From assembly GCF_002261425.1 (NCBI RefSeq), contig NZ_NEVJ01000003.1:3100001-3164000 (forward strand): a stretch of DNA of 64,000 bases, read 5' to 3'. The translations under genes were made by a program, and so were the position numbers. The stretch comes from Bordetella genomosp. 9 (lineage in GTDB: Bacteria > Pseudomonadota > Gammaproteobacteria > Burkholderiales > Burkholderiaceae_B). A model generated the notes under the pieces. It did not search any database. It was not told the DNA's origin and was given only the letters and a program-made list of their open reading frames with translations. Positions 43,642 to 53,159 of the stretch are shown here, one piece after another. How positions within the stretch are numbered: the first letter of the stretch is position 1; the number at the start of each line of letters is the position of its first letter.

Positions 43642-44931
43642 TCAAGCGTGGTTACGCGTGTCGTCGATGACCTTGCCGTCATTGGGCAGGCTGTCCGGCG
43701 CGCACAGGATGACCTCGGCGCGCAGCTTGGCGACGTCGCGCACCGAGCGCGCGATGGCCTCGGCCAGGCCGGCGGGCGCGGCGTCGGCCTCTACCCGCAG
43801 GGTCATCGTATCGGCGCCGATCTCGCCGCCGATCACCAGGCGAGCGCGCAATGCCTCGGGATGGCGGCGCAGGATATCGGCGACCTGCGACGGATGCACG
43901 AACAGGCCGCGGACCTTGGTGGCCTGGTCGGCCCGCCCCAGCCAGCCGCGGATGCGCGTATTGGTCCGGCCGCAGGGCGACGTGCCGGGCAGCACGGCGG
44001 ACAGGTCGCCGGTGCCGAAGCGCACCAGCGGGTAATCCGGATTCAGCGTGGTCACCACGACTTCGCCGACTTCGCCTTCCGGGACGGGGTCGCCGGTGCC
44101 CGGACGCACGATCTCGACGATGATCTCCTCGCCCAGCACCAGGCCTTCGCGGGCCGGCGTTTCGTAGGCGATCAGGCCCAGGTCGGCGCTGCCGTAGGCC
44201 TGGTAGGCATCGACGCCGCGCGCCGACAGGCTGTCGCGCAACGCGGCGGGAAAGGCCTCGCCCGATACCAGCGCGTGGCGCAGCGTCGGCAAGGCAAGGC
44301 CAAGTTCGTCCGCCTTGTCCAGGATGATCTTCAGGAAGCTGGGCGTGCCGGTATAGGCGGCCGGCGCCAGGTCGCGGATGGCGCGCACCTGCTGCTCGCT
44401 CTGGCCGGTGCCGCCGGGGAATACCGTGCAGCCGATCGCATGCGCGGCGGTTTCCATCATCGAACCGGCGGGGGTGAAGTGATAGGAAAAGCAGTTGTAG
44501 ACCAGTTGGCCCGGGCGGATACCGGCCGCGTACAGGGCACGGCCGAAGCGCCAGTAATCGCGGCGCGCGCTCTCCGGTTCGTAGATGGGGCCGGGCGAGG
44601 CGAAGACGCGCAGCGCCTGTCCCCAGCCGATCGCGGCGAATCCGCCCATGGCCCGGGCGGCGCCGTCCGGCCCCGGGTCGCCGCCAGCCGCGGCGCCATC
44701 GCGGCTGGCCTGCTGCCGCGCCAGCAGTTCGGACTTGCGCAGCACCGGCAGGCCGGCCAGGGCCTGGCGCGATACGACGGCATGCGGGTCGACGCCGCCA
44801 AGCTGCGCGGCGATCGCGGGCGCGCGCGCCATGGCCTGGGCGATGGCCTGCGGCAGGGCCGCCATCAGTTCTTCTTCGCGCGCCTCCGGCGGCCGCGTTT
44901 CCAGCGTATCGAAGTAAGCGGCGTGGCGCAT
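43642..44931 (-). CDS. Phenylacetate-CoA ligase-like AMP-binding enzyme
   Basis: This 429-residue member of the adenylate-forming superfamily resembles phenylacetate-CoA ligases: YNCFSYHFTPAGSMMETAA, AYTGTPSFLKIILDKADELG, AYGSADLGLIAYE and VVTTLNPDYPLVRFGTGDLS are the recognisable stretches, with a C-terminal lid domain (GWLGRADQATKVRG). It would activate an aromatic or other carboxylate to the CoA thioester. It is the last gene of a livGHMKF cluster framed at the other end by a second acyl-CoA ligase. Substrate is unknown. Confidence 0.85.
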   Translation of the reverse strand: MRHAAYFDTLETRPPEAREEELMAALPQAIAQAMARAPAIAAQLGGVDPHAVVSRQALAGLPVLRKSELLARQQASRDGAAAGGDPGPDGAARAMGGFAAIGWGQALRVFASPGPIYEPESARRDYWRFGRALYAAGIRPGQLVYNCFSYHFTPAGSMMETAAHAIGCTVFPGGTGQSEQQVRAIRDLAPAAYTGTPSFLKIILDKADELGLALPTLRHALVSGEAFPAALRDSLSARGVDAYQAYGSADLGLIAYETPAREGLVLGEEIIVEIVRPGTGDPVPEGEVGEVVVTTLNPDYPLVRFGTGDLSAVLPGTSPCGRTNTRIRGWLGRADQATKVRGLFVHPSQVADILRRHPEALRARLVIGGEIGADTMTLRVEADAAPAGLAEAIARSVRDVAKLRAEVILCAPDSLPNDGKVIDDTRNHA

Positions 44932-44978
44932 GGGATCGGCTCCGGCGATGCGTGGCTTGGTGGGTATGCCGGCCGGCC

Positions 44979-45800
44979 TCAGGCCAGCCAGCGCTTGCGG
45001 CGGCGATAGAACTTGGTGTCGCGGAAACTGCGCCGCGCGCCGCTGGAAATGCCCAGGTAGAACTCCTTGACGTCCTCGTTGCTGCCCAGCGCGGCGGCGT
45101 CGCCGTCCATCATCACGCGGCCGTTCTCCAGGATGTAGCCGTAGTCGGCGTAACGCAGCGCGATATTGGTGTTCTGTTCCGCCAGCAGGAAACTGACGCC
45201 TTCGCGCTGGTTCAGGTCGCGCACGATCTGGAAGATTTCCTCGACGATCTGCGGCGCCAGGCCCATGGACGGCTCGTCCAGCAGGATCATGGCGGGACTG
45301 GCCATCAGGGCGCGCCCGATGGCCGTCATCTGCTGTTCGCCGCCCGACGTATAACCCGCCTGGCTGCCGCGCCGCTGCTTGAGCCGCGGAAAATACTGGT
45401 ACACCCTTTCCAGCGCGGCTTCGGTATCGGCGCGGCCCAGCCGGCGCGTGTAGGCGCCGGTGCGCAGGTTGTCTTCCACGGTCAGGTGGGCGAAGCAATG
45501 GCGCCCTTCCATCACCTGCACCACGCCGCGTCGCACCAGGTCGGCCGGCGACAGGCGGTCGACCCGTTCGCCGCGGTAGCGGATGCTGCCCTTGGTGACC
45601 TCGCCGCGCTCGCCCCGCAGCAGGTTGGACACCGCGCGCAAGGTGGTCGTCTTGCCCGCGCCGTTGGCCCCCAGCAGCGCCACGATGCGCCCTTCCGGCA
45701 CGCGCAGCGACACGCCCTTCAGCACCAGGATCACGTGGTTGTAGATGACCTCGATGCCGTTGACGTCCAACAGCGGCGCGGGCTCCGCGGCGGCGCTCAC
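44979..45800 (-). CDS. livF: Liv-type ABC transporter ATP-binding protein (LivF)
   Basis: This 273-residue ATPase has Walker A GANGAGKTTTLRAVS, signature SGGEQQMTAIGRAL, Walker B MILLDEPSMGLAP and the terminal LAEQNTNIALRYADYGYILE. The start is a GTG at 45800 that overlaps the receptor-gene stop (GTGA). The C-terminal extension (SFRDTKFYRRRKRWLA) is somewhat long for LivF. It works with livG, livH and livM encoded upstream in the same operon. Confidence 0.92.
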   Translation of the reverse strand: MSAAAEPAPLLDVNGIEVIYNHVILVLKGVSLRVPEGRIVALLGANGAGKTTTLRAVSNLLRGERGEVTKGSIRYRGERVDRLSPADLVRRGVVQVMEGRHCFAHLTVEDNLRTGAYTRRLGRADTEAALERVYQYFPRLKQRRGSQAGYTSGGEQQMTAIGRALMASPAMILLDEPSMGLAPQIVEEIFQIVRDLNQREGVSFLLAEQNTNIALRYADYGYILENGRVMMDGDAAALGSNEDVKEFYLGISSGARRSFRDTKFYRRRKRWLA

Positions 45801-47125
45801 CCCTGGGCCCCGCAATTGACCGGGGTGATGTTCTTCTCCTTGGCGTACTTGGCCGCGGTTTCCTTGACCAGGGGATCGACCATGCTCTTGTCGGCCTGGT
45901 ACCAGTCGGAGACCACCTTGAACTTGGACCCATCCCATTGCACGATGCGCGACCAGTCCGCGCCCAGGTGGTTGGCGCAGGATGTCTTGAACGGCCGCAC
46001 GATGTTGCCGAAGCCCAGCTGATTCAACCGTTCCTGCGTCAGGTTCAGGTTCTCGAAGCCCCAGCGCACCTGTTCCGGCGTCATGGACTTGCCCTTGCCG
46101 TATTTCTCCTGCGCGGTGCGGATGGCCTCGACCTGCAGCATGGAGATGATCATGCCGCGCATATGGGCAATGGTGCCCACGGAATTGCCGGTCTTGTCGC
46201 TGCCGTCACCCTTGTCGTAGACGAACTTCTTCAGGTCTTCCGACACCTTGCCGGGCTCGCCGCTGTTGTGGATGGTGATGGCGTTGTAGCCCTTCGCCAC
46301 GGCGCCCAGGTCCTTGACGTCGCCTTCGGAACCGGCCCACCAGATGGCATACATTTTTTCGCGCGGATAGCCGCTGGCCTGGGCTTCGCGGATGGCGGTC
46401 GGCGTCATGATGCCGGCGCTCCACAGCAGCACGTAGTTCGGCCGCGACTGGCGGATCTGCAGCCAGGTGGATTTCTGTTCCACGCCGGGCGCGGTGACCG
46501 GATAGAGCAGCAGTTCGAAGCCGTCCTTGGCGGCGCGCCGCTGCAGTAGCGGAATGGGTTCCTTGCCGTAGGGCGAGTCGTGATAGACCAGGGCGATCTT
46601 CTTGCCCTTCAGGCTGCCGCCCTCTTTCTTGGTGATGTCCTGGATCATGGTGTCGGCCGCCGTCCAGTAGGTGCCCAGCAGCGGAAAGTTCCACTGGAAG
46701 ACCGAACCGTCGACAGCCTGCGACAGGCCATAGCCCACCGTTTCCACCGGCACCTTGTCCTGCGGCGCCTTGTCGCTGACCGCGAAAGTGATGCCGGTGG
46801 ACTGCGTGTCGAAGCCGGAGGCGCCGGTCGGCGCATGGGCCTTCAGGCGCTCGTAGCACTCCACGCCGCGGTCGGTGGCGTAGGCGGTCTCACACTCTTC
46901 GAAGGTGATCTTCACGCCGTTGATGCCGCCGTCGCGCGCGTTGACCAGCTTCAGGTAGTCCAGCTTGCCGTCGGCCCAGGGGATGCCCAGCGGTGCGAAG
47001 GACCCGGTGCGATAGACCAGCAGCGGGACGAACTGCTCGTCCGCCCAGGCCGGCAGGCTGGCCGAACCGAGCACGGCGGCGAGCCCGGCGGCGACCGCCG
47101 CGTATCGAATATTCAAGCGTTTCAT
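45797..47125 (-). CDS. livK: Liv-type ABC transporter substrate-binding protein
   Basis: This 442-residue periplasmic receptor has a signal peptide (about residues 1-26, ending in LPAWADE) and the type I periplasmic binding fold (VPLLVYRTGSFAPLGIPWAD; KKIALVYHDSPYGKEPIPLL). It is diverged from true Leu/Ile/Val receptors. Such receptors in operons with CoA ligases often bind aromatic acids, but the ligand is not visible. The ATG at 47125 is chosen because GGAGG lies 8 bases upstream; an ATG two codons earlier is very close to that site. Confidence 0.88.
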   Translation of the reverse strand: MKRLNIRYAAVAAGLAAVLGSASLPAWADEQFVPLLVYRTGSFAPLGIPWADGKLDYLKLVNARDGGINGVKITFEECETAYATDRGVECYERLKAHAPTGASGFDTQSTGITFAVSDKAPQDKVPVETVGYGLSQAVDGSVFQWNFPLLGTYWTAADTMIQDITKKEGGSLKGKKIALVYHDSPYGKEPIPLLQRRAAKDGFELLLYPVTAPGVEQKSTWLQIRQSRPNYVLLWSAGIMTPTAIREAQASGYPREKMYAIWWAGSEGDVKDLGAVAKGYNAITIHNSGEPGKVSEDLKKFVYDKGDGSDKTGNSVGTIAHMRGMIISMLQVEAIRTAQEKYGKGKSMTPEQVRWGFENLNLTQERLNQLGFGNIVRPFKTSCANHLGADWSRIVQWDGSKFKVVSDWYQADKSMVDPLVKETAAKYAKEKNITPVNCGAQG

Positions 47126-47214
47126 CTCCATGTCCTCCAGGGTGGTGTGCGTGACACCTGTTTGTGCCCGGGTCCGGCGCTCGGCGCCGGCCCGGAACGT
47201 TATGGATATGCCTG

Positions 47215-48279
47215 TCAATGCGGGAACGGCCAGATGCGCAGTTTCTCCTTGCCTATGCTCCACAGGCGCGCCAGTCCATGCGGCTCGGCGATCAGGAAGA
47301 ACACGATCAACGCGCCGAACACCATGTGCTCGATATGCGATGCGATATCGACGGCCAGCGGCAGCCCGAGCACGCGCGGAATATTCGTCAGCAGCACCGG
47401 CAGCAGCACGATGAAGGCGGCGCCGAAGAAGCTGCCCAGGATCGATCCCAGGCCGCCGATGATCACCATGAACAGCAGCTGGAAGGAACGCCCCAGGTCG
47501 AAGGCCAGCGGTTCCCATGCGCCCAGGTGGATGAAGCCCCACAGCACGCCCGCCACGCCGACGATGAAGGAACTGACGGCGAAGGCGGTCAGCTTGGCGT
47601 ACATGGGCCGGATCCCGATGACGGCGGCGGCCACGTCCATATCGCGGATCGCCATCCATTGCCGGCCCATGGCGCCGCGCACCAGGTTCTTGGCAAGCAG
47701 GGTGAACACCGCCACGACGGCCAGGACGAACAGGTATTTCTGCACCGAGCTCTGCAGCGGCACGCCGAACACTTCCAGCGGCGGCACCGATACGCTGCCC
47801 GACGGCGAGTAGTTGGTGAAGAACGGGATGCGCAGGAACGCCCAATCGACGAAGAACTGGGCAGCCAGCGTCGCCACCGCCAGGTACAGGCCGCGGATGC
47901 GCAGGCTGGGGATGCCGAATACCACCCCGACGGCGGTGGCGCACAGGCCGCCCAGCACCATCTGCAGCAGCAAGGGCATCGCGGGGATGCGCACGCCGAA
48001 ATTCCAGGCCGCGTATGCGCCCACGGCCATGAAGGCGCCGGTTCCCAGGGATATCTGCCCGCAATAGCCCACCAGCACGTTCAGGCCGACGGCGGCCAGC
48101 GACAGGATCAGGAACGGGATCAGGATGGCGCGCAGGAAATAGTCGCTGGCCAGCAGGGGCACGCCGATGAAGGCGATCGCCAGCAGCACCGCCACGAAAA
48201 CCTTGTCCTGCAGGATCGGGAAGATCTGCTGGTCGGCCAGGTAGCTGGTCTTGAATTGTCCGTTCTCGCGATAGAGCAT
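47215..48279 (-). CDS. livM: Liv-type ABC transporter permease (LivM)
   Basis: This 354-residue inner-membrane permease has about nine hydrophobic segments, with the LivM signatures LVGYCGQISLGTGAFMAVGAY and GQWMAIRDMDVAAAVIGIRP-like loop (written here as RQWMAIRDMD) that contacts the ATPase. It is preceded by livH and followed by the receptor gene. Confidence 0.92.
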   Translation of the reverse strand: MLYRENGQFKTSYLADQQIFPILQDKVFVAVLLAIAFIGVPLLASDYFLRAILIPFLILSLAAVGLNVLVGYCGQISLGTGAFMAVGAYAAWNFGVRIPAMPLLLQMVLGGLCATAVGVVFGIPSLRIRGLYLAVATLAAQFFVDWAFLRIPFFTNYSPSGSVSVPPLEVFGVPLQSSVQKYLFVLAVVAVFTLLAKNLVRGAMGRQWMAIRDMDVAAAVIGIRPMYAKLTAFAVSSFIVGVAGVLWGFIHLGAWEPLAFDLGRSFQLLFMVIIGGLGSILGSFFGAAFIVLLPVLLTNIPRVLGLPLAVDIASHIEHMVFGALIVFFLIAEPHGLARLWSIGKEKLRIWPFPH

Positions 48280-48311
48280 GGCGCTTTCCTAGTCCCTTGG
48301 CGACCGTCGCC

Positions 48312-49241
48312 CTAAACCCGATCGATGATTTTTTCGCCGAACAGGCCCTGCGGCCGGAACAGCAGGAAGGCCAGCGCCAGCACGTAGGCGAACCAGATTT
48401 CGATGCCGCCGCCCACCATCGGACCCAGATACACCTCCGACAGCTTTTCGCCGACGCCGATGATCAGCCCGCCCAGGATGGCGCCCGGAATCGACGTCAG
48501 GCCGCCCAGGATCACTACCGGCAAGGCGCGCAGCGCGGCTGTCGACAAGGTGAACTGCACGCCGAACTTCGAACCCCAGATCACCCCGGCCACCAGCGCG
48601 ACCAGGCCGGCCACGCTCCACACCACCACCCAGATGCGGTTCAGCGGAATGCCGACGGATTGCGCGGCCTGATGATCGTCGGCCACGGCGCGCAGCGCCC
48701 GCCCGGTGCCGGTGTACTGGAAGAACAACGCCAGCAGCGCCACCATCAAGGCGGCGATCACGGCCGCGGTCAGGTCCTCCAGGTTGAGCAGCAGCCCGCC
48801 TTCGAACATCTTGTCCAGGATCAGCGCGGGCTCCTTGGGCATGCCGACGTTGATGGAGTAGACCGAACTGCCGAAGGCGATCTGGCCGGCGCCATCCAGG
48901 AAGTAGCTGATGCCCAGCGTCGCCATCAGCAGCGTGGTGGCCTCCTGGTTGACCAGATGCCGCAACACCAGCGCTTCCACCACGCGCGCCAGCGCCATCA
49001 TCAGCGCCGCGCTGACGATGAATGCCAGCGTGTTGGCCAGCAGGGGCGAGTCGAAACCCAGCCAGCGCGGGATCCATTCGGAAAACCGCGCCATCGCCAG
49101 CGCGGCCACCAGCACCATCGCGCCCTGGGCGAAGTTGAACACTCCCGACGCCTTGAAGATCAGCACGAAGCCCAGGCCGATCAGCGCATAGAGCATCCCG
49201 CTCATCAGTCCGCCGAACAGGGTTTCCAGGAAAAATCCCAT
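48312..49241 (-). CDS. livH: Liv-type ABC transporter permease (LivH)
   Basis: This 309-residue permease is typical of LivH: LFGGLMSGMLYALIGLGFVL at the N terminus, FNFAQGAMVLVAALAMARFS, and the coupling loop RALRAVADDHQAAQSVGIPL. It pairs with LivM to form the channel of the first liv system. Confidence 0.92.
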   Translation of the reverse strand: MGFFLETLFGGLMSGMLYALIGLGFVLIFKASGVFNFAQGAMVLVAALAMARFSEWIPRWLGFDSPLLANTLAFIVSAALMMALARVVEALVLRHLVNQEATTLLMATLGISYFLDGAGQIAFGSSVYSINVGMPKEPALILDKMFEGGLLLNLEDLTAAVIAALMVALLALFFQYTGTGRALRAVADDHQAAQSVGIPLNRIWVVVWSVAGLVALVAGVIWGSKFGVQFTLSTAALRALPVVILGGLTSIPGAILGGLIIGVGEKLSEVYLGPMVGGGIEIWFAYVLALAFLLFRPQGLFGEKIIDRV

Positions 49242-49259
49242 CGCGCGCTCCTTGTCGCG

Positions 49260-50138
49260 TCAGTGCGATACGCCCAGGTAGGCGCGCACGACTTCCTCGT
49301 TGGCGCGCACCTGGTCCGGATCGCCGTCGCCGATCTTGCGGCCGTAGTCCAGCACGACGACGCGGTCGGAGATGTCCATGACCACCCCCATATCGTGTTC
49401 GATCAACACGATGGTGGTGCCGAACTCATCGTTGACGTCGAGGATGAAGCGGCACATGTCCTGCTTTTCCTCGATGTTCATGCCGGCCATCGGCTCGTCC
49501 AGCAGCAGCATGCGAGGCTCCATGGCCAGGGCGCGGCCCAGGTCCACCCGCTTCTGCAGGCCGTACGGCAGACGGCCGACCGGCGTTTTGCGATAGGCCT
49601 GGATTTCCAGGAAATCGATGATGTTCTCGACGAACTCGCGGTGCCGCACTTCCTCGCGGGCGGCGGGGCCGATGCGCAGGGCCTGCGCCAGCAGGCCGCA
49701 TTTCATGCGCAGGTTGCGGCCGGTCATGATGTTGTCCAGCACGCTCATGCCCTTGAACAGCGCCAGGTTCTGGAAGGTGCGGGCGATGCCCATTTCCGCG
49801 GCACGGCGCGGGGTCATGCGCGCATAGTGCTGGCCCTGGAATACGATGGCCCCCTGCTGCGGCGTGTAGACGCCGTTGATCACGTTCAGCATGGAGCTCT
49901 TGCCGGCGCCATTGGGACCGATGATGGCGCGGATTTCATGTTCCCGCACGTCGAAGGAAATATCCGTCAGCGCCTTCACCCCGCCGAAGCGCAGCGAGAT
50001 GTTCTGCATGTCCAGGATCACGCCGCCGATCCGGCGCGCGCGGTCCGGATGGTCGCTGCGCGCGGCCTGCGCCGACGCCGCCTGGGCGGCGTCGGCGACG
50101 TTTGCGGTAGGAAGCGGCATAGCCGCGCTGTATGCCAT
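49260..50138 (-). CDS. livG: Liv-type ABC transporter ATP-binding protein (LivG)
   Basis: This 292-residue ATPase has an N-terminal Ala-rich extension of about 40 residues, then the ABC domain: LDMQNISLRFGGVKALTDIS, Walker A GPNGAGKSSMLNVI, Walker B MLLLDEPMAGMNIEEKQ and VLIEHDMGVVMDISDRVVVL. The signature motif is altered to LPYGLQKRVDLGRAL, as often in LivG of this subgroup. It starts 2 bp from the stop of the upstream CoA-ligase gene. Confidence 0.92.
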   Translation of the reverse strand: MAYSAAMPLPTANVADAAQAASAQAARSDHPDRARRIGGVILDMQNISLRFGGVKALTDISFDVREHEIRAIIGPNGAGKSSMLNVINGVYTPQQGAIVFQGQHYARMTPRRAAEMGIARTFQNLALFKGMSVLDNIMTGRNLRMKCGLLAQALRIGPAAREEVRHREFVENIIDFLEIQAYRKTPVGRLPYGLQKRVDLGRALAMEPRMLLLDEPMAGMNIEEKQDMCRFILDVNDEFGTTIVLIEHDMGVVMDISDRVVVLDYGRKIGDGDPDQVRANEEVVRAYLGVSH

Positions 50139-50139
50139 C

Positions 50140-52113
50140 TCAGGCTGCCTTGCCGGCGACGGCGGAATATGTTCGCACATCGCGAATCGCGAGGTCGGCG
50201 GCGATGCGTCCTGTCCGCCCGTCTTCGAACTTGACCTCGGTTTCGATGTGGCGCGACGCGCTGCCGTCGTACAGCGCATCCACCAGCACCGCGTACTTCT
50301 GCGCGATGAAGGCGCGGCGCACCTTGCGCGTGCGCGTCAGTTCGTCGTCGTCCGGGTCGAGCTCCTTGTGCAGGATCAGGAAGCGCCGCACCTGCGACGC
50401 GGCCAGGCGTTCGTCGCGCGCCAGTTCGGCATTGGCCTGTTCCACGCAACCGGCGATCAGCGCATAGACCACGTCCTTGCCCGCCAGATCGGTGTATCCG
50501 GCATACGGCAGCCCGCGCCGCTCCGCCCAGTTGCCCACGGCTTCCAGGTCGACGTTGATGAAGGCGCAGACCGCGTCGCGCCCGGCGCCGAAGGCCACGG
50601 CTTCCTTGATGTAGGGAAAGAACTTGAGCTTGTTCTCGATGTACTTGGGCGCGAACAGGCTGCCATCCGCCAGCTTGCCCACGTCCTTGGCGCGATCGAT
50701 GATCTTCAGGTGACCGTCCGCATCCAGGAAGCCGGCGTCGCCGGTGTGGAACCAGCCCTCTTCGTCGCGCGCCGCGCGGGTCGCCTCGTCGTTTCGGTAG
50801 TACTCCTTGAACAGGCCGGGACTCTGCACCAGGATCTCGCCGTTTTCCGCCACCTGGATGCGCACGCCGCGCACCGGCGGCCCGACCGTGTCGGCACGCA
50901 CCTGGCCATCGGGCTGCACGCAGACGAACACCGATGTTTCGGTCGAGCCGTACAGCTGCTTCAGGTTGATGCCGATCGAACGGTAGAAGGTGAACAGGTC
51001 CGGGCCGATGGCCTCGCCCGCCGTGTAGGCCACGCGCACGCGGCTCATGCCCAGCGCGTTGCGCAGCGGGCCGTACACCAGCAGGTCGCCCAGCGCATAG
51101 CGCAGCCGATCGACGACGCCGACGGATTCGCCGTCCAGCAGGCGCACGCCCACGCGGCGGGCCAGCGCCATGCAGGACTTGAACAGGCGGCGCTTGATGA
51201 AGCCGGCGTCTTCCATGCGTATTAGCACGTGGGTAAGCAGGTCTTCCAGGATGCGGGGCGGCGCGAAGTAGTACGTGGGCCCGATGTCGCGCATGTCGAT
51301 CGCCACGGTGGCCGGCGATTCGGGATGGTTCACGGTAAAGCCCGTGACCAGCAGCTGCGTATACGAGAACATGTTCTGGCCGATCCATGCCGGCGGCAGA
51401 TAGGCCAGTACGTCTTCGCGGTCGGTCAGGTGTTCCATGGCTTCGACCGCGCGCGCCCGGTCGATCAGCGCCGCATGCGTCAGCACCACGCCCTTGGGCT
51501 TGCCGGTGGTGCCGGACGTGTAGAACATCGCCGCGGTGTGGTCCGGCCGCACCGCGGCGGCGCTGCGCTCGAAGAAGGCCGGATCGGCCTGGGCGCGCTC
51601 GGCGCCCAGGCGCAGCAGTTCGTCGAAGGACATGAGCGCGGCATCGCCGTAGTGGCGCAAGCCGCGCGGATCGTCATAGACGATATGCCGCAGCGCCGGG
51701 CAGATTTCCCGCGCCTCCAGCATCTTGTCGACCTGTTCCTGGTCTTCGGCGATCGCGACGCCGACCTCCGCGTCGCGCAGCACATAAGCCATTTCCTGCG
51801 CGACGGCATCCTGGTACAGCGGCACGGGTATCGCGCCCAGCGCCTGCGCCGCCATCATGGCGATGTACAGCCGCGGCCGGTTTTCGCCGACGACGGCCAC
51901 GTGCTGCCCGGGTTGCACGCCGAGCGCCGCCAGTCCGTGGGCGACGCGGTCGGCCAGGCCGGCCACCTGGGCCCAGGTCAGGGCCTGCCAGATTCCCAGG
52001 TCTTTTTCGCGTATGGCGGGACGCTGCCCGCGCAGTCGCGCATGCATAAGCAGCAGGGCGGGGAAGGTATCCGCCGCCGGCCCCGGCGGGGCTACGGGCT
52101 GGGATGGCGCCAC
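50140..52113 (-). CDS. Long-chain acyl-CoA synthetase-like AMP-binding protein
   Basis: This 657-residue adenylate-forming enzyme has the AMP-binding P-loop MFYTSGTTGKPKGVVLTHAA, QLYGSTETSVFVCVQ and GWFHTGDAGFLDADGHLKII. It is similar to long-chain fatty acid CoA ligases of the FadD15/eukaryotic ACSL type. The GTG at 52113 is chosen because AGGAG lies 5 bases upstream; the longer frame enters the divergent promoter region. As first gene of the liv cluster it may activate the imported acid. Substrate is unknown. Confidence 0.88.
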   Translation of the reverse strand: MAPSQPVAPPGPAADTFPALLLMHARLRGQRPAIREKDLGIWQALTWAQVAGLADRVAHGLAALGVQPGQHVAVVGENRPRLYIAMMAAQALGAIPVPLYQDAVAQEMAYVLRDAEVGVAIAEDQEQVDKMLEAREICPALRHIVYDDPRGLRHYGDAALMSFDELLRLGAERAQADPAFFERSAAAVRPDHTAAMFYTSGTTGKPKGVVLTHAALIDRARAVEAMEHLTDREDVLAYLPPAWIGQNMFSYTQLLVTGFTVNHPESPATVAIDMRDIGPTYYFAPPRILEDLLTHVLIRMEDAGFIKRRLFKSCMALARRVGVRLLDGESVGVVDRLRYALGDLLVYGPLRNALGMSRVRVAYTAGEAIGPDLFTFYRSIGINLKQLYGSTETSVFVCVQPDGQVRADTVGPPVRGVRIQVAENGEILVQSPGLFKEYYRNDEATRAARDEEGWFHTGDAGFLDADGHLKIIDRAKDVGKLADGSLFAPKYIENKLKFFPYIKEAVAFGAGRDAVCAFINVDLEAVGNWAERRGLPYAGYTDLAGKDVVYALIAGCVEQANAELARDERLAASQVRRFLILHKELDPDDDELTRTRKVRRAFIAQKYAVLVDALYDGSASRHIETEVKFEDGRTGRIAADLAIRDVRTYSAVAGKAA

Positions 52114-52257
52114 GTTGTCTCCTGTATGGTTCCGCCATGCCGGCCTGCCGGGCGATCGTGCCGCCACGGCGTTGCCGGTCATCGCGGACCGCGCATGTTG
52201 TGATGCAAAGCTGCGCTGCAATGTGTGGTTAAGGTATAAGCTTGCATCGGACCCAAC

Positions 52258-52273
52258 TGTCGCATTCGCGACA
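52258..52273 (+). promoter_or_regulatory. Palindrome upstream of the Crp/Fnr gene
   Basis: TGTCGC-ATTC-GCGACA is a perfect inverted repeat with 6-bp arms and a 4-base spacer, like the geometry of FNR/CRP sites. It lies 39 bp before the regulator start and in the divergent promoter region of the liv-CoA-ligase operon, so it may control both. TATAAG at 52235-52240 is a possible -10. Confidence 0.55.
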
Positions 52274-52311
52274 ATTCTGGGCGATTCAGGGACGATCTAG
52301 GGTATATCCCG

Positions 52312-52998
52312 ATGCAAGTCATCGACTCCTTGCAATTGGCTGCTGCGTGGTTTCGTTTGCTGACAGCGGACGAACAAGCCCGTGTGGAAAAAGACCTGAC
52401 GGTGCAGCAAGTGCCGGCCGGCACCATCATCGAGCGCAAGGGCCAGATGGCGCAGGCGTGGATCGGCGTTTTGGCGGGCCTGGTCAAGGTGTCGGTCGGC
52501 AACGCCGAAGGGCGCATGGCGTCCCTGACCGGCGTGCCCGCCGGCGGCTGGTTCGGCGAAGGCTCGCTGTTGAAGCGCGAAGCGCGCAAGTACGACGTGG
52601 TCGCGTTGCGCGACTCGGTGATCGCGCGCCTGCCGGCGGCCACGTTCGAATCGCTGCTGGACAGCAGCATTCCCTTCAACCGCTACCTGCTGCACCTGCT
52701 GAACGAGCGCGTGGCGCAGTTCATCGGCAAGGCCGAGAACGACCGCCTGCTGGATGCGGACGCGCGCGTGGCGCGCTGCCTGGCGGAGTTGTTCAATCCC
52801 ATCCTGTATCCCGGCATGGGGCTGCGCCTGAGCATCACGCAGGAGGAAGTCGGCTACCTGGCCCGCGTATCGCGGCAGCGCGCCAATCGCGCGCTCTGCA
52901 ATCTGCAGGAAGCCGGCCTGCTGAAGGTGGAGTATCGCGGCGTGCGGGTGCTGGACCTGAACGGCCTGAAGGACTACGAAGCCGCCAAGCGGCGCTAG
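52312..52998 (+). CDS. Crp/Fnr-family transcriptional regulator
   Basis: This 228-residue regulator has a cyclic-nucleotide-binding-like beta barrel (residues about 20-130, EGRMASLTGVPAGGWFGEGS) and a C-terminal winged helix with recognition segment ITQEEVGYLARVSRQRANRA. The N-terminal cysteine cluster of oxygen-sensing FNR is absent; only two scattered cysteines occur. The effector is unknown. It diverges from the liv-CoA-ligase operon, with a palindrome in the spacer, and may be its local regulator. The stop codon lies in a 14-bp tandem repeat. Confidence 0.9.
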   Translation: MQVIDSLQLAAAWFRLLTADEQARVEKDLTVQQVPAGTIIERKGQMAQAWIGVLAGLVKVSVGNAEGRMASLTGVPAGGWFGEGSLLKREARKYDVVALRDSVIARLPAATFESLLDSSIPFNRYLLHLLNERVAQFIGKAENDRLLDADARVARCLAELFNPILYPGMGLRLSITQEEVGYLARVSRQRANRALCNLQEAGLLKVEYRGVRVLDLNGLKDYEAAKRR

Positions 52999-53034
52999 CC
53001 GCGCGCCGCTAGCCGCGCGCCGCTAGCCGCGCAC
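52993..53034 (+). repeat. Three 14-bp units over the Crp/Fnr stop codon
   Basis: CGCTAGCCGCGCGC is at 52993-53006 and 53007-53020, with CGCTAGCCGCGCAC at 53021-53034. The first TAG is the stop (52996-52998); the other two fall in the remaining frames. Confidence 0.95.
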
Positions 53035-53159
53035 CGCCGACCACGCGGCGCGGGATACGTGGCCCGATCGGGCGCATGGAACTCGGCGGGGTGCCGCAGG
53101 ACACACGGCGCAAGCTTGCCGACCCACCCCGCCACCGCGCCCCCGCCCGTCGCCATCCC

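Noticed and set aside
12380..53110. Hrp-box-like GGAAC sequences upstream of two large orphans (minus strand near 12395, plus strand near 53078)
   Set aside because: GGAACC or GGAACT is present, but no CCAC-N2-A element follows at 15-16 bases, and the third orphan has no GGAAC at all. Too weak to call a type III regulon promoter.
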